Below are positions 26,461 to 34,545 of a stretch of 64,000 nucleotides of DNA, one piece after another. How positions within the stretch are numbered: position 1 is the stretch's first letter; each line of letters begins with the position of its first letter. This stretch comes from Sorangiineae bacterium NIC37A_2 (GTDB lineage Bacteria; Myxococcota_A; Polyangia; Polyangiales; Polyangiaceae): the NCBI GenBank assembly GCA_002085155.1, contig NASX01000004.1:111748-175747 (forward strand). Reading direction: 5' to 3'. The position numbers and the translations under genes are program-made. The notes beneath the pieces were generated by a model. It was given only the letters and a program-made list of their open reading frames with translations. It was not told the origin of the DNA and ran no database searches.

Positions 26461-28188
26461 TCATCTTTGTACCTCGAGCTTTCTCTGGATGGTGTTTTTT
26501 CGGGCGAACCCGCGGGCGCTTGTCGTATCGAGGGGAGTTTCGACGCGCGAGAGCTCCAGACGGACCTGTTCCAGGTACTTTGCGCGTTCAGTGTCTGACG
26601 GGCCAGGCAGCGGGACGCGCTCGAGAGCGGCAGAGACGAGGCGGGCCGCGTCCGCGCCGAGGGACTCGAAGTAGGATGAGCCTGCGCTGAGGGCCGCGGC
26701 GGGATCGTCGCGCAGGATCGGGTAGGTTCCGGCCCGGAGTGAGATGGCTCGGGAGGTCTTGGTGCGGGCGGCCTCCAGGCCGAGGGCGATACGCGGAGGC
26801 GCTTTGAGCCCGGAGGCTTCGCGCTGGAGCTCGGCTGCGCAGGTCTCGTCACCGAGCACGATCAAGCCGAAGACGCGCCCTTGCCAGCTCCTCCAAGGGA
26901 AGGTGAGCGTCCCCGCGGATTCGGTCTGTTCGATGCAGGTCTCATCGCCCTGACCGAGCACTTCAACCTCCGTGATGCCGTCTTCGGCGAGAGCTGCGCG
27001 GAGCGCGCGTTCTTCTTCGTCGGGAGAGCTGCCGAGCACGAAGGAATATTGTGGCCCGGAGGCGGGCACCTTCGGGGGCGGAGCGGCGAGCAAGATGGTC
27101 GGGACCTTGCGAAGTTCTGCGAAGTCCCGGGCCTCGGCAGCGGCCTCGGGAGTCAATCCGGTCACGAGCACGGCGGCGCCTTGGCCTATGAGCGCCGCTA
27201 ATGCCTGCGGAAGGAGCTCCCGGAAGTCTTCGGTGAGGAGCTCGAGGCCTTCCCCGAGTTCTTCGGTGATGCCGCGGGCGACATCGATGCTGTGGCGGCT
27301 TTCGCGCTTGCCGCGTCCGCCGAGTACGATGCCGATGCGCTTGCCGAGACTGCTCGCTTCGTCCACCGCGAGCGCCGCGAGGTTTGCGAGGGCGTCGCCG
27401 TACTCGCTCGTACGGAGCCAGGTCGGCCCGCTGCGGAAAAGGTCGCGCGCGAGGCGAGCGTCTTTCGTTTCGAGGGCAGTGCGCGCCAGGCGCATCACGA
27501 TCAAGCGCCCGATCGCGTCGCTCGCTTTCTTCTTTTCCCCTTCGAACTCTGCGTTCGACCACTCGAGGAGCAGCCGTTTTTGTGCCAAAATCGGCACGCG
27601 CTCGAGAGAGACGTCGATAAAGCGGAGGGCTTCGTCCTGGCTCAGGCGGACTTCCGCGAGCCAATCGACCATGGTCAGGATCGTGAGTCGCCAGCGGCGC
27701 GCCTCGATCGCGGCCAAGACGAGGGCTTTTTCATGGCGACTGCGCGCGCTCTCTCCGACGAGCTTTCCCGAGAGGGGAAGCAGTAGCTCGAGAGCTTCTT
27801 CGCCGTGGCCTTCGAGGGTCAAACCTTCGGCCTTCAGGATCTGCGCCGAGTCACGGGCGGGCCCCTCGGGGCCTTTGAGCAGGGGCTCAATGATGCGGTC
27901 CGCATCCTTGCGGCGGCGCTGTTCGAGGTAGTGGGAAGCGAGCAACAGGCGGAGTTCAGCGACGCGAGGGTCCGAGCCACTTTCGGCGAGGACACGCTCG
28001 AGGGGCTCTTCCATGGTCACGCGCTCGACGGGATCGGCCTCTTCCCAGACGACGACGAGGCGATTCGCCTCCCGTTCGAGGGCGAGGCGCGCCTGTTCAA
28101 CCTTGTCCCGCTGCTGCTTCGAGGACGACGCGCAGCCCAAGCTGAGCGCGAGCGCGGAGCAGAAGAGCCATGCTGTCCGGCGGGACAT
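26461..28188 (-). CDS. Lipoprotein with helical TPR-like N-domain and periplasmic-binding fold (LpoA/YraM-like)
   Basis: 575 aa from ATG 28188. The signal is MSRRTAWLFCSALALSLGC. Residues ~30-310 are helical repeats with TPR-like spacing. From about 310 the sequence shows a type I periplasmic-binding fold: LGKRIGIVLGGRGKRE, LIGQGAAVLVTGL, VPTILLAAPP, QYSFVLGSS, FGLIVLGDETCA and SAGSSYFESLG. This two-part design is that of LpoA/YraM, the outer-membrane activator of PBP1A, and related sugar- or peptide-binding lipoproteins. The assignment to peptidoglycan synthesis is inference. It is divergent from the membrane protein at 28217. Confidence 0.78.
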   Translation of the reverse strand: MSRRTAWLFCSALALSLGCASSSKQQRDKVEQARLALEREANRLVVVWEEADPVERVTMEEPLERVLAESGSDPRVAELRLLLASHYLEQRRRKDADRIIEPLLKGPEGPARDSAQILKAEGLTLEGHGEEALELLLPLSGKLVGESARSRHEKALVLAAIEARRWRLTILTMVDWLAEVRLSQDEALRFIDVSLERVPILAQKRLLLEWSNAEFEGEKKKASDAIGRLIVMRLARTALETKDARLARDLFRSGPTWLRTSEYGDALANLAALAVDEASSLGKRIGIVLGGRGKRESRHSIDVARGITEELGEGLELLTEDFRELLPQALAALIGQGAAVLVTGLTPEAAAEARDFAELRKVPTILLAAPPPKVPASGPQYSFVLGSSPDEEERALRAALAEDGITEVEVLGQGDETCIEQTESAGTLTFPWRSWQGRVFGLIVLGDETCAAELQREASGLKAPPRIALGLEAARTKTSRAISLRAGTYPILRDDPAAALSAGSSYFESLGADAARLVSAALERVPLPGPSDTERAKYLEQVRLELSRVETPLDTTSARGFARKNTIQRKLEVQR

Positions 28189-28216
28189 GGGGCATGTTAG
28201 AACCCGAGCCTTCCCC

Positions 28217-28729
28217 GTGGCGCAACTCCTATCGGCATCGCTGCTCGTTCTCATGGCATGGCGGGAAGCTGTGTGGTCGTCCGGGTCCGCTCTGGAGTTC
28301 CCGGCCTGGGTGGAGCTCGGCGCCTGGGCCCTCGTCTTTTTTGGGGTCGGGCTCGACTTGCGCGAGCGGGGCATGTCTGGGCGCGGGGTGACCCTCGCCG
28401 CTACCGTTTGTCTCATCGTCTACTGCGGCTTTGCGCGAGGGCCCGAGCTCTACGCGGAGATTCCTCCCCCGTTCGTTCAGAGTCAGCGGGCTGAGTTGCT
28501 CTCAACGGTCGCCTTGGGGCTCCCGCTGTATTCGATGGTCGGACTCTTCGCCCTGTTCATCTCGGCGGCGGGAGTCCTTGAGCTCTTGCCAAAAGGGGCC
28601 CCGCCGGGCCCCTTGAGCGAGCGAGCCTGGCTTTGGGTTCGCGGGGGCCTGAGCACCCTCTTCTTCCTGTTTGGGCTTGTCGCCTTATTCGGCTATGGGA
28701 GCGGCAGTCCGTCGCCCTTCTCGCTTTAG
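28217..28729 (+). CDS. Hypothetical integral membrane protein
   Basis: About 170 aa with four or five hydrophobic helices: LLSASLLVLMAW, LGAWALVFFGVGL, GVTLAATVCLIVYCG, LPLYSMVGLFALFISAAG and GLSTLFFLFGLVALFG. No family recognised. GTG 28217 is preferred; ATG 28187 is in frame but would overlap the divergent lipoprotein start. Confidence 0.6.
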   Translation: MAQLLSASLLVLMAWREAVWSSGSALEFPAWVELGAWALVFFGVGLDLRERGMSGRGVTLAATVCLIVYCGFARGPELYAEIPPPFVQSQRAELLSTVALGLPLYSMVGLFALFISAAGVLELLPKGAPPGPLSERAWLWVRGGLSTLFFLFGLVALFGYGSGSPSPFSL

Positions 28730-28755
28730 AGGGCCCGGACGTTCGCTCGCATTCC

Positions 28756-29190
28756 ATGGCACAGTGTTACCTATTAGCCGCCGCGGTAGGCTCGAGCGTC
28801 GACCAACAGAGCAATAACATGTCTCTGTTCTCTCTGGTCGAGCAGATCAACGTCCCGCCCGGGTTCCCGCCGCCGCCCGACACCAAGATCCCTCTCGAGG
28901 TGCACGCCTACTTCCGCTTCCAGCCCCACGAGCTCGGTCAGAATATCGAGCTCCGCTTCGTGCTCCGCGCTTCGACCGGCCTCGAGACGAGCGGCGAAAC
29001 CATCACCCACCGCATCGCCTCGCCGCGCATCCGCATGCGCGCGATGGGCCTGCCGGTTCCGCCCGTCCTCGGCCACTACGACCTCGCCGTCGATTTCCGC
29101 ATCGGCGACGCCCCTGAGTGGACCCGAGATCCTCTGACCTGGCCCGTGGCCATCCTCGAGACCCCCACGACCCCGCGCGTGACGCACTGA
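28756..29190 (+). CDS. Hypothetical protein, small beta-sandwich type
   Basis: 144 aa, soluble. MAQCYLLAAAVGSSVDQQSNNMSLFSLVEQI is followed by alternating strand-like stretches (PLEVHAYFRF, IELRFVLRAS, HYDLAVDFRIG) and a Pro-rich end. The order 'small N-terminal strand, variable loop, then long beta region' resembles DUF6941-type proteins, but this is a weak impression. Start chosen at ATG 28756, 27 nt after the preceding stop on the same strand. Confidence 0.6.
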   Translation: MAQCYLLAAAVGSSVDQQSNNMSLFSLVEQINVPPGFPPPPDTKIPLEVHAYFRFQPHELGQNIELRFVLRASTGLETSGETITHRIASPRIRMRAMGLPVPPVLGHYDLAVDFRIGDAPEWTRDPLTWPVAILETPTTPRVTH

Positions 29191-29286
29191 TCCTGTCTGA
29201 CGCGATTCCGTCCAGCCGAGCCGTTTGAGCGCTCGCACCAGTCGAAGTGGGGCGATCGACGCGAGCCGACTTTTTTGTCTGAGGGT

Positions 29287-29952
29287 CTATTGTATCGGCT
29301 TGCGGGCGACGATGAACGCGACCTCCGAGGAGGCGCCGACGTCCGGGGTCTGAACGTCGACGAAGCCGGCCGCTTCGATCTCGGCGAGCAGCGTTCGAGC
29401 GGAGAAGAGCTCGACGGTTTGAGGAGCTTGGCCGAGAAGGCGCATGGCGACGAGCAGCCCTCCGAAAGGGATCCAAGAGCTCGCGAGGCAAGCGGTTGAG
29501 GAGACGAAGAAGCCGCCGGGACGGAGAAGCGCGTAGATTTGCGCGAGGGTGTGGCGCCTGTCTTTCACGAGGTGGAGCAGGCTGTAGGCGGTGATGCCGT
29601 CGAAGCTCAAGGGTTCGAAGGGCGCTTCTTGGTCCAAGGTACCGATCTTGAAGCTCACGTTGGGCGCGTGGAGAGTGATGGTCTTCTCGCGGGCGATCCG
29701 AACCATCTCCGCGGAGAAATCGAGGCCCACGACTTGCTCAGCGAAGGGGGCGAGGCGAATGGCGAGGGAGCCGGTGCCGCAGCCGACGTCGAGGACTCGG
29801 TCACTCGGACGCATCAGGGAGCGGGTGATCGCGATCTTGCGCTCGAAGGCGTTCGGGTCGCGGACCGGTTGCTTCGAGTATTTCACGGCAATCTTGTTCC
29901 AGAAGCGGGCGTCGGGGGAACGCGGCAAAGGAGAAGCAGAAGAGGGAGACAT
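29287..29952 (-). CDS. Class I SAM-dependent methyltransferase
   Basis: 221 aa. VLDVGCGTGSLAIRLAPF is motif I, VVGLDFSAEMVRIARE motif II, FDGITAYSLLHLVKDR motif III/IV and LLRPGGFFVSST motif V, as in UbiE/Methyltransf_11 proteins. Substrate is not predictable. A hydrophobic stretch (SWIPFGGLLVAMRLLG) near the C-terminus may be part of the substrate pocket. Confidence 0.9.
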   Translation of the reverse strand: MSPSSASPLPRSPDARFWNKIAVKYSKQPVRDPNAFERKIAITRSLMRPSDRVLDVGCGTGSLAIRLAPFAEQVVGLDFSAEMVRIAREKTITLHAPNVSFKIGTLDQEAPFEPLSFDGITAYSLLHLVKDRRHTLAQIYALLRPGGFFVSSTACLASSWIPFGGLLVAMRLLGQAPQTVELFSARTLLAEIEAAGFVDVQTPDVGASSEVAFIVARKPIQ

Positions 29953-30290
29953 GGTGTTTTCGAGGCAGGGGACGCGGGCTGCGCGCGTCCTGTCTCCTTC
30001 TTCGACCGAGGCGGGGTGTTTCTTTCAAACAATCGGATCTTTTTTCCCGATCCCCCCAAAGCGGAGAGAGAGCGCTCAAGGCAGCCCCAAAAACGGGGGC
30101 TGCGTGGCCAGGGCGTGGGGCCTTTTGGGTGGACGGCGCTTTCGGCGAACCCCACTCAGAAAAAATGGCCGCCCTTTGAAAGAAAGGTGGTCCCTCAGGC
30201 GAAGAGAGACTTTGGATGCGTTTGTCGCTCTCGCCGCCGCTTTTCGCGTACTCTGCGAGCGCGATCTTTCGCACCGCCCCCGATTCCACG
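29953..30290. other. Intergenic region upstream of the ECF sigma operon
   Basis: About 340 bases with no supported gene. A GCAGCCCC/GGGGCTGC hairpin with a 7-nt loop lies near 30082-30105, without a T-tract. The ECF operon promoter should be here and may be autoregulated, but I could not single out a -35/-10 pair. Confidence 0.35.
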
Positions 30291-30935
30291 ATGGATGCTC
30301 TGGCCGAATGTCGACCGCAGGTGGAGAGCCTCGTCGCGCGCGTTCTGCGGAGGGCGAAGGAGGACCCAGATGTTCAGGATTGTACGAACGAAGCGCTGCG
30401 TCGCGCCTTCGAACAGCGTGACCAATTGCGAGCGGCGTCGGAGCTTCTGCCTTGGGTGCTCGGTGTCGCTCGTCACGTGGCCCTCGACGCGCTTCGCTCC
30501 GAGTATCGCCGTCGGGCGCGCGCTATGCCTTCCGAGAGTCGGAATGGAGAAGACCTGGTCGGTCAACTTCCGAGCCGTGAGCCGAGCCCCGAGGCGCTCC
30601 TCGCTGAGCGCCAGAGCCTCAGGCATCTCGATGCCGCTCTGCGCGCCCTGCCTCCGGGTCAGAAAGATGCGCTCATCCTGCTGCATGTCGAGGGGCTCGG
30701 TTATCGGGAGATCGCGGAACGCCTCGGAGTTCCGATCGGAACTGTGGGGACTTGGGTCTTGCGAGGCCGCGAGACGCTCGGGCAGGCCCTCGGAAGAAAC
30801 GGGGCGGCGGACGCGGTCGGGCGGAGTGGCGCGGCGGACGCGGTCGGGCGGAGTGGCGCGGCGGACGCGGTCGGGCGGAGTGGCGCGGCGGACGCGCTCA
30901 AGGGGCGCGCAAGCGAGCGAAAGGAGAAGACATGA
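30291..30935 (+). CDS. ECF-family RNA polymerase sigma factor
   Basis: 214 aa from ATG 30291. Region 2 is visible as VLRRAKEDPDVQDCTNEALRRAFE and LLPWVLGVARHVALDALR. Region 4 is HLDAALRALPPGQKDALILLHVEGLGYREIAERLGVPIGTVGTWVLRGRETL. The C-terminus carries an unusual tail of 3.5 tandem GAADAVGRS repeats and a basic end. The stop overlaps the start of an anti-sigma-like gene by 4 nt, so its activity is probably controlled by that membrane protein. Confidence 0.93.
   Translation: MDALAECRPQVESLVARVLRRAKEDPDVQDCTNEALRRAFEQRDQLRAASELLPWVLGVARHVALDALRSEYRRRARAMPSESRNGEDLVGQLPSREPSPEALLAERQSLRHLDAALRALPPGQKDALILLHVEGLGYREIAERLGVPIGTVGTWVLRGRETLGQALGRNGAADAVGRSGAADAVGRSGAADAVGRSGAADALKGRASERKEKT
30801..30896. 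repeat. Tandem 27-bp repeat at the 3' end of the sigma factor gene
   Basis: Three full units (30801-30827, 30828-30854, 30855-30881) and a partial one encode GAADAVGRS repeats. Units 2 and 3 are identical and unit 1 differs by one base, suggesting recent slippage. Length is a multiple of three, so the frame is preserved. Confidence 0.9.
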
Positions 30936-31432
30936 CTGACACATCACGTTTCCCTCCGGGCCTCCTGTTTCGGGAAGACGGCCATGTCACCGATTGGGTG
31001 CTCTCGGCGCTCGTCGACGGAGAAGAGGCTCTGCTCTCCGCGGAGGCCACGGCTCATGTGGACTCCTGTGAGGAGTGCGGGGCGCGCCTTGGCGCGATGG
31101 CTCATGGAGTGTTCGCTCTCGAAGCGGAGGTCCAAGAGTGGGCGAAGGCAGAGCGCGCTCGGGCGCCGTTCCCGATGGTTGCGTTCGGGATGGTGGGGCT
31201 GGGTCTTGTGCTCGGGAGCGTCGGGTTCGCCGTCATGCGAGGGGACGAGTGGAGAGAGTTGCCCCATCGAGCTCTCACTCTCTGGCGCTGGGCGAAAGCG
31301 CTCGTCCCTTGGCTTTTTGAGCGGATGCCGGTGCTGCCGATGGTGGCCTGGGGGCTCTCGGTCCTTCTCATCGTCGCAGTGGGCCTCGCCTTCGTCGCGC
31401 GCGAACTCTCGAAACAGGAGCGCTTGTCGTGA
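30932..31432 (+). CDS. Anti-sigma factor-like membrane protein with zinc-finger motif
   Basis: 166 aa. AAGGAGA at 30921 precedes ATG 30932. The N-terminal domain has HVDSCEECGARL, the H-x3-C-x2-C signature of zinc-binding anti-sigma (ZAS) domains. Two hydrophobic helices (MVAFGMVGLGLVLGSVGFAV and PMVAWGLSVLLIVAVGLAFV) anchor it in the inner membrane. By context it holds the ECF sigma factor encoded just upstream. The stop overlaps the next start by 4 nt. Confidence 0.85.
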   Translation: MTDTSRFPPGLLFREDGHVTDWVLSALVDGEEALLSAEATAHVDSCEECGARLGAMAHGVFALEAEVQEWAKAERARAPFPMVAFGMVGLGLVLGSVGFAVMRGDEWRELPHRALTLWRWAKALVPWLFERMPVLPMVAWGLSVLLIVAVGLAFVARELSKQERLS

Positions 31433-32610
31433 AGCCCTTCAGTCGTATTTGGTCTCTATTCGCACTCTGCGCTTGCCTCTGGACTCTCTCTGCCGAAGGC
31501 GCCGTCGAGAAGAGAGGCGTCTGGCCGAGCGGTGAGGTCGTCTCGCTCTCGCTCTCCGACGTGCCGCGCAGTGAAGCCGTGCGTCGCCTCGCAGAAGAAG
31601 CAGGGTTCAGCCTGGTTCAGGAGGGACTCGGTCAAGAGCCGGTCTCTGTGAGCGTGCGTGGCGAGCCAGCGGAGAAGGTTCTCGTCATGTTGCTCGGCGA
31701 TCGAGACTACGTGGTCGAGCGCGATGGCTCGCTGGTCTCCGTGCGCGCCGTGACTCCGTCTGTTCAAAGCGCAGCGAAGCCTGTCGCGACTCCGACCGAG
31801 CCCGATGAAGATCTTTTCGTTCCCGAGCGCGGCCATGTTGGCCCGGACCAGGTCGTGCGCGACGTGTTCGTCCTGGGCTCGGTGCTGATCGAAGGGACCG
31901 TGACCGGGAGTGTTCTCGTGATCGGAGGCGAGGCGCGCTTTGCCAAGGGCGCTCGGGTCCGTGAGGATGTGATCGCGCTCCGGGGAACTCTCGACATTGA
32001 AGAGAGCGTCGAGATCGGCGAAGTAACGGTGCTGCTGGGGACGCTGAAGCGTGGAGATGGGCCCGCGAGGAGTTGTCTTGCTTGCGGTGGCGAGGAGAAG
32101 AAAGAAGAGCCGTGGCCGGAGCTTTTCGAGACTCTGTTCGGAAATCTCCTCGGGACTGTGATCGGCTGGCTCGTGGGGGCTGTGCTGCTTGCGCTCGTGC
32201 CGCATCGGGTCGAGATCCTGCGCGCGGAGATGGAGCGACGCCCGCTCCGAAACATGGGCCTCGGACTTCTTGGCGGGCTCGGGCTCCTGGTCACTGTGGC
32301 GACCTTGGTGCTCACCTTGATCGGTATTCCGCTCGCTGTTGCGCTCCTCTTTGGGTCGGTGGTCATTGGTTACCTGGGGAGCTGCGTCCTTCCTCTGGCC
32401 ATCGGGCGACATCTCCTCAGAGAGCGCACCGAGAGCCCCTACGTTCAGCTGGCGGCAGGGTGCGCGCTCCTGTTCTGTATCTTGTCGATTCCGGTCCTCG
32501 GCGATCTGCTCAGTTTTCTCGGGGCACTGCTCGTACTTGGCGCTCTCCTCCGTACGCAAGGCGCGCACACGAGCCCCTCTCGAGAGAAGGGTGAGCAAGA
32601 AGACCCATGA
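31429..32610 (+). CDS. Membrane protein with STN-like, bactofilin-like and C-terminal multi-helix domains
   Basis: 393 aa, starting with GTG 31429. After a signal peptide, residues ~40-105 resemble the secretin/TonB short N-terminal (STN) domain: VVSLSLSDVPRSEAVRRLAEEAGFSLV. Residues ~130-215 are a bactofilin-like beta-helix: VFVLGSVLIEGTVTGSVLVIGGEARFAKGARVREDVIALRGTL. The rest has about four membrane helices. It has a CLACGGEEKKEE segment before the membrane part. It is the third gene of the sigma/anti-sigma operon and could be the sensor or an envelope-remodelling output. Function is inferred only from domains. Confidence 0.78.
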   Translation: MKPFSRIWSLFALCACLWTLSAEGAVEKRGVWPSGEVVSLSLSDVPRSEAVRRLAEEAGFSLVQEGLGQEPVSVSVRGEPAEKVLVMLLGDRDYVVERDGSLVSVRAVTPSVQSAAKPVATPTEPDEDLFVPERGHVGPDQVVRDVFVLGSVLIEGTVTGSVLVIGGEARFAKGARVREDVIALRGTLDIEESVEIGEVTVLLGTLKRGDGPARSCLACGGEEKKEEPWPELFETLFGNLLGTVIGWLVGAVLLALVPHRVEILRAEMERRPLRNMGLGLLGGLGLLVTVATLVLTLIGIPLAVALLFGSVVIGYLGSCVLPLAIGRHLLRERTESPYVQLAAGCALLFCILSIPVLGDLLSFLGALLVLGALLRTQGAHTSPSREKGEQEDP

Positions 32611-32861
32611 CTGGAGCGTGACGTGCTCGACGTTGCGCCGAGAGACAAGCGATTCTGCGCTCTCGGTCAAGACGGGTGGCTCTTGTCTTGCGATACATGA
32701 AGGTGTGAAGCGCGAGAGGAACAATCTGCTCAAGGTGGTAGGTCTGCAGCCGAGGGCGCTCGCCGCCCGGGCCCCGTGCGACCAAAAAGGAGGGAGGCGC
32801 ACAGGGCCCGACGCTCGTCGGGGCTCTGTCAGGGCGGTTGGGGGAGGCGACCGCGGGAGCT
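32611..32861. other. Intergenic region with imperfect hairpin
   Basis: No gene is supported. A GGGCCC-GTGCG / CGCAC-GGGCCC imperfect hairpin lies at 32769-32809 with a 17-nt loop and could be a transcript end for the sigma operon. The tandem repeat described next follows. Confidence 0.35.
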
Positions 32862-32937
32862 CGAGCCTTCCGAGTGAGCCCGAGCCTTCCGAGTGAGCCC
32901 GAGCCTTCCGAGTGAGCCCGAGCCTTCCGAGTGAGCT
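32862..32937. repeat. Four tandem 19-bp repeats upstream of the CoA-binding gene
   Basis: The unit CGAGCCTTCCGAGTGAGCC is repeated four times head to tail without spacers (32862, 32881, 32900, 32919); the last copy has one mismatch near its end. The array ends 38 bp before the ATG at 32976. No spacers means it is not a CRISPR. Confidence 0.92.
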
Positions 32938-32975
32938 GAGCTTGGTTTGGGCAGGGGCGGCGCTAGATTGGAGAG

Positions 32976-33413
32976 ATGGCGCACGAAAACCCGAGCGAGA
33001 AGGTCCTCTACGAGCTCTTGGACAAGACGAAGACCATCGCCGTCGTCGGCGCCTCCTCGAACCCCGAGCGCCCTTCCTATGGGATTTTCAGGCGCCTTCT
33101 CGCCCACGGCTTTACGGTCATCCCCGTGAACCCGAAGGAGACCGAGGTCCACGGCCAGAAGGCGTATCCGACCCTCGATGCGGTGCCGGTGCCGATCGAT
33201 CTCGTGAACGTCTTCCGCCGCTCGATCGACACGCCGTCTGTCGCCGAAGGCGCTGTGCGCGTGGGGGCGAAGGCTCTCTGGCTTCAGTCCGGGATCTCGA
33301 ACGACGAGACCGCGCGCATCGCCGAGAGCGCGGGGCTCACCGTCGTGATGGACCTTTGCATCGGCGTCGAGATCTCGATGCTCGGTGTCCCTGCGAAGGG
33401 AAGCGTGGCCTAG
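32976..33413 (+). CDS. CoA-binding domain protein (YccU type)
   Basis: 145 aa, Rossmann-like: TIAVVGASSNPERPSYGIFRRLLAHGFTVIPVNPKETEVHGQKAYPTLDAVP and the C-terminal ALWLQSGISNDETARIAESAGLTVVMDLCIGVE. This matches the small CoA-binding (PF13380) family, whose members bind CoA-like nucleotides. The physiological role is unknown. A hairpin at 33412-33440 just after the stop may terminate it. Confidence 0.92.
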   Translation: MAHENPSEKVLYELLDKTKTIAVVGASSNPERPSYGIFRRLLAHGFTVIPVNPKETEVHGQKAYPTLDAVPVPIDLVNVFRRSIDTPSVAEGAVRVGAKALWLQSGISNDETARIAESAGLTVVMDLCIGVEISMLGVPAKGSVA

Positions 33414-33440
33414 GCCCGCCACTGGTGGGGCAGCGGGCCT
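33412..33440 (+). terminator. Possible terminator hairpin
   Basis: AGGCCCGC pairs with GCGGGCCT around a 13-nt loop directly at the stop of the CoA-binding gene. There is no good T-tract, so intrinsic termination is uncertain. Confidence 0.35.
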
Positions 33441-33522
33441 TCACGGATGAGGGCTGAGAGCTCCACGGCGCGTCGCCGCGCTCCGGTGTTCCCGACGGCG
33501 TACGGCACGGCACTCGCCGCCC

Positions 33523-34545
33523 CTACCCGGTGAGCCTTTGATAACATTCAACCAGTTTTTCGGCTGAACGGTCCCAGGTCAGGTTCTGAAGAACGTGACG
33601 CTGGAGTCGATCGCCCTTGGGCCTTTCCCAAAGCTCCAGCACCGCCCGGCGAATTCCGGACGTATCGGAGGGATCGACGTAGGTGGCCATGTCTCCGAAG
33701 TAGTCGGGGGGACCTCCGTTTTTGGTGATGACAATCTCCGCGCCGCAGGCCGCCGCCTCGAGCGCAGCTAAGCCGGTGCCCTCGTGCACGCTCGGGAGAC
33801 AGAAGACGGTGCACGCGGCGTAGAGATCGTACAGCGTCTTTTGGTCCTGCCATCCGAGGAGGGTGACGTTCGCATGGGCTCGGGCGAGCTCCTGAATCTG
33901 ATCGAGGTCAGGGCCGGGGACGGCCGTTCCGGCAATGACGAGAGGCAGGCCCGTGGGGCCTACGGCTTGGATCAAGCGGGCAACATTTTTTCGGCTTTGG
34001 GTGTAGGCGCTCACATGAAGGACAAAGCGCTCGGGCAACTGAAGTCGCCTCCGAACTCCGTCGGGATCGCAAGGGGGCGGTGGATCGACGCCGTTTCGCA
34101 CGATCTCACATTTATGAGGATCGACGCCGAGGCTCTGAATCATGCGCTCCTTTTCATGGGCGCTCCGGCAGACGACGAGATCGGATGCGCGGGCCTGGCG
34201 ACCGAGCTCCCCGGGGATCGTAAAAATGCGGCCGGGCCAGAGGGCGCCGAGCTTCGCGGCAAATCGGTACGAGGGGAAAGACTGGTTGCTGTCGATGATG
34301 GGAGAGAAGACGAGCTTCTTGATCCACTTTTGCGAGGAGGACTCGAGGCCGAAATAGCCGAACCCCCCGCCGAAGAAGTGGACAATGTCGAAGTCGTCCG
34401 CTGTGCGGAGGTCCCAGGGATTGATCAGCGTGACCTCGTGCCCGAGGCGCGAGAGCGCGCGGGCCTGGGAGAGACCCTGGAGACGGACTCCGTTCCCGAG
34501 GCCGCCGGCAGCAGCCACAGCCTGGAGGAGAAAGCCGATCTTCAT
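33523..34545 (-). CDS. Glycosyltransferase family 4
   Basis: 341 aa from ATG 34545, starting MKIGFLLQAVAAAGGLGNGVRL, a GT-B N-domain. The C-domain shows the GT4 core: RFVLHVSAYTQSRKNVARLI, GLPLVIAGTAVPGPD, VTLLGWQDQKTLYDLYAACTVFCLPSVHEGTGLAALEAAACGAEIVITKNGG with the E-x7-E motif. It likely adds a sugar to a surface polysaccharide or lipid-linked oligosaccharide. Its start overlaps the upstream GT2 stop by 4 nt. Confidence 0.92.
   Translation of the reverse strand: MKIGFLLQAVAAAGGLGNGVRLQGLSQARALSRLGHEVTLINPWDLRTADDFDIVHFFGGGFGYFGLESSSQKWIKKLVFSPIIDSNQSFPSYRFAAKLGALWPGRIFTIPGELGRQARASDLVVCRSAHEKERMIQSLGVDPHKCEIVRNGVDPPPPCDPDGVRRRLQLPERFVLHVSAYTQSRKNVARLIQAVGPTGLPLVIAGTAVPGPDLDQIQELARAHANVTLLGWQDQKTLYDLYAACTVFCLPSVHEGTGLAALEAAACGAEIVITKNGGPPDYFGDMATYVDPSDTSGIRRAVLELWERPKGDRLQRHVLQNLTWDRSAEKLVECYQRLTG

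Noticed and set aside
30801..30896. The GC-rich repeat as an antisense or structural RNA
   Set aside because: It is fully explained as in-frame coding tandem repeats of the sigma factor tail.
32862..32937. Short tandem repeats as a CRISPR array
   Set aside because: The four 19-bp units are directly adjacent with no spacers and there are no cas genes in the window.
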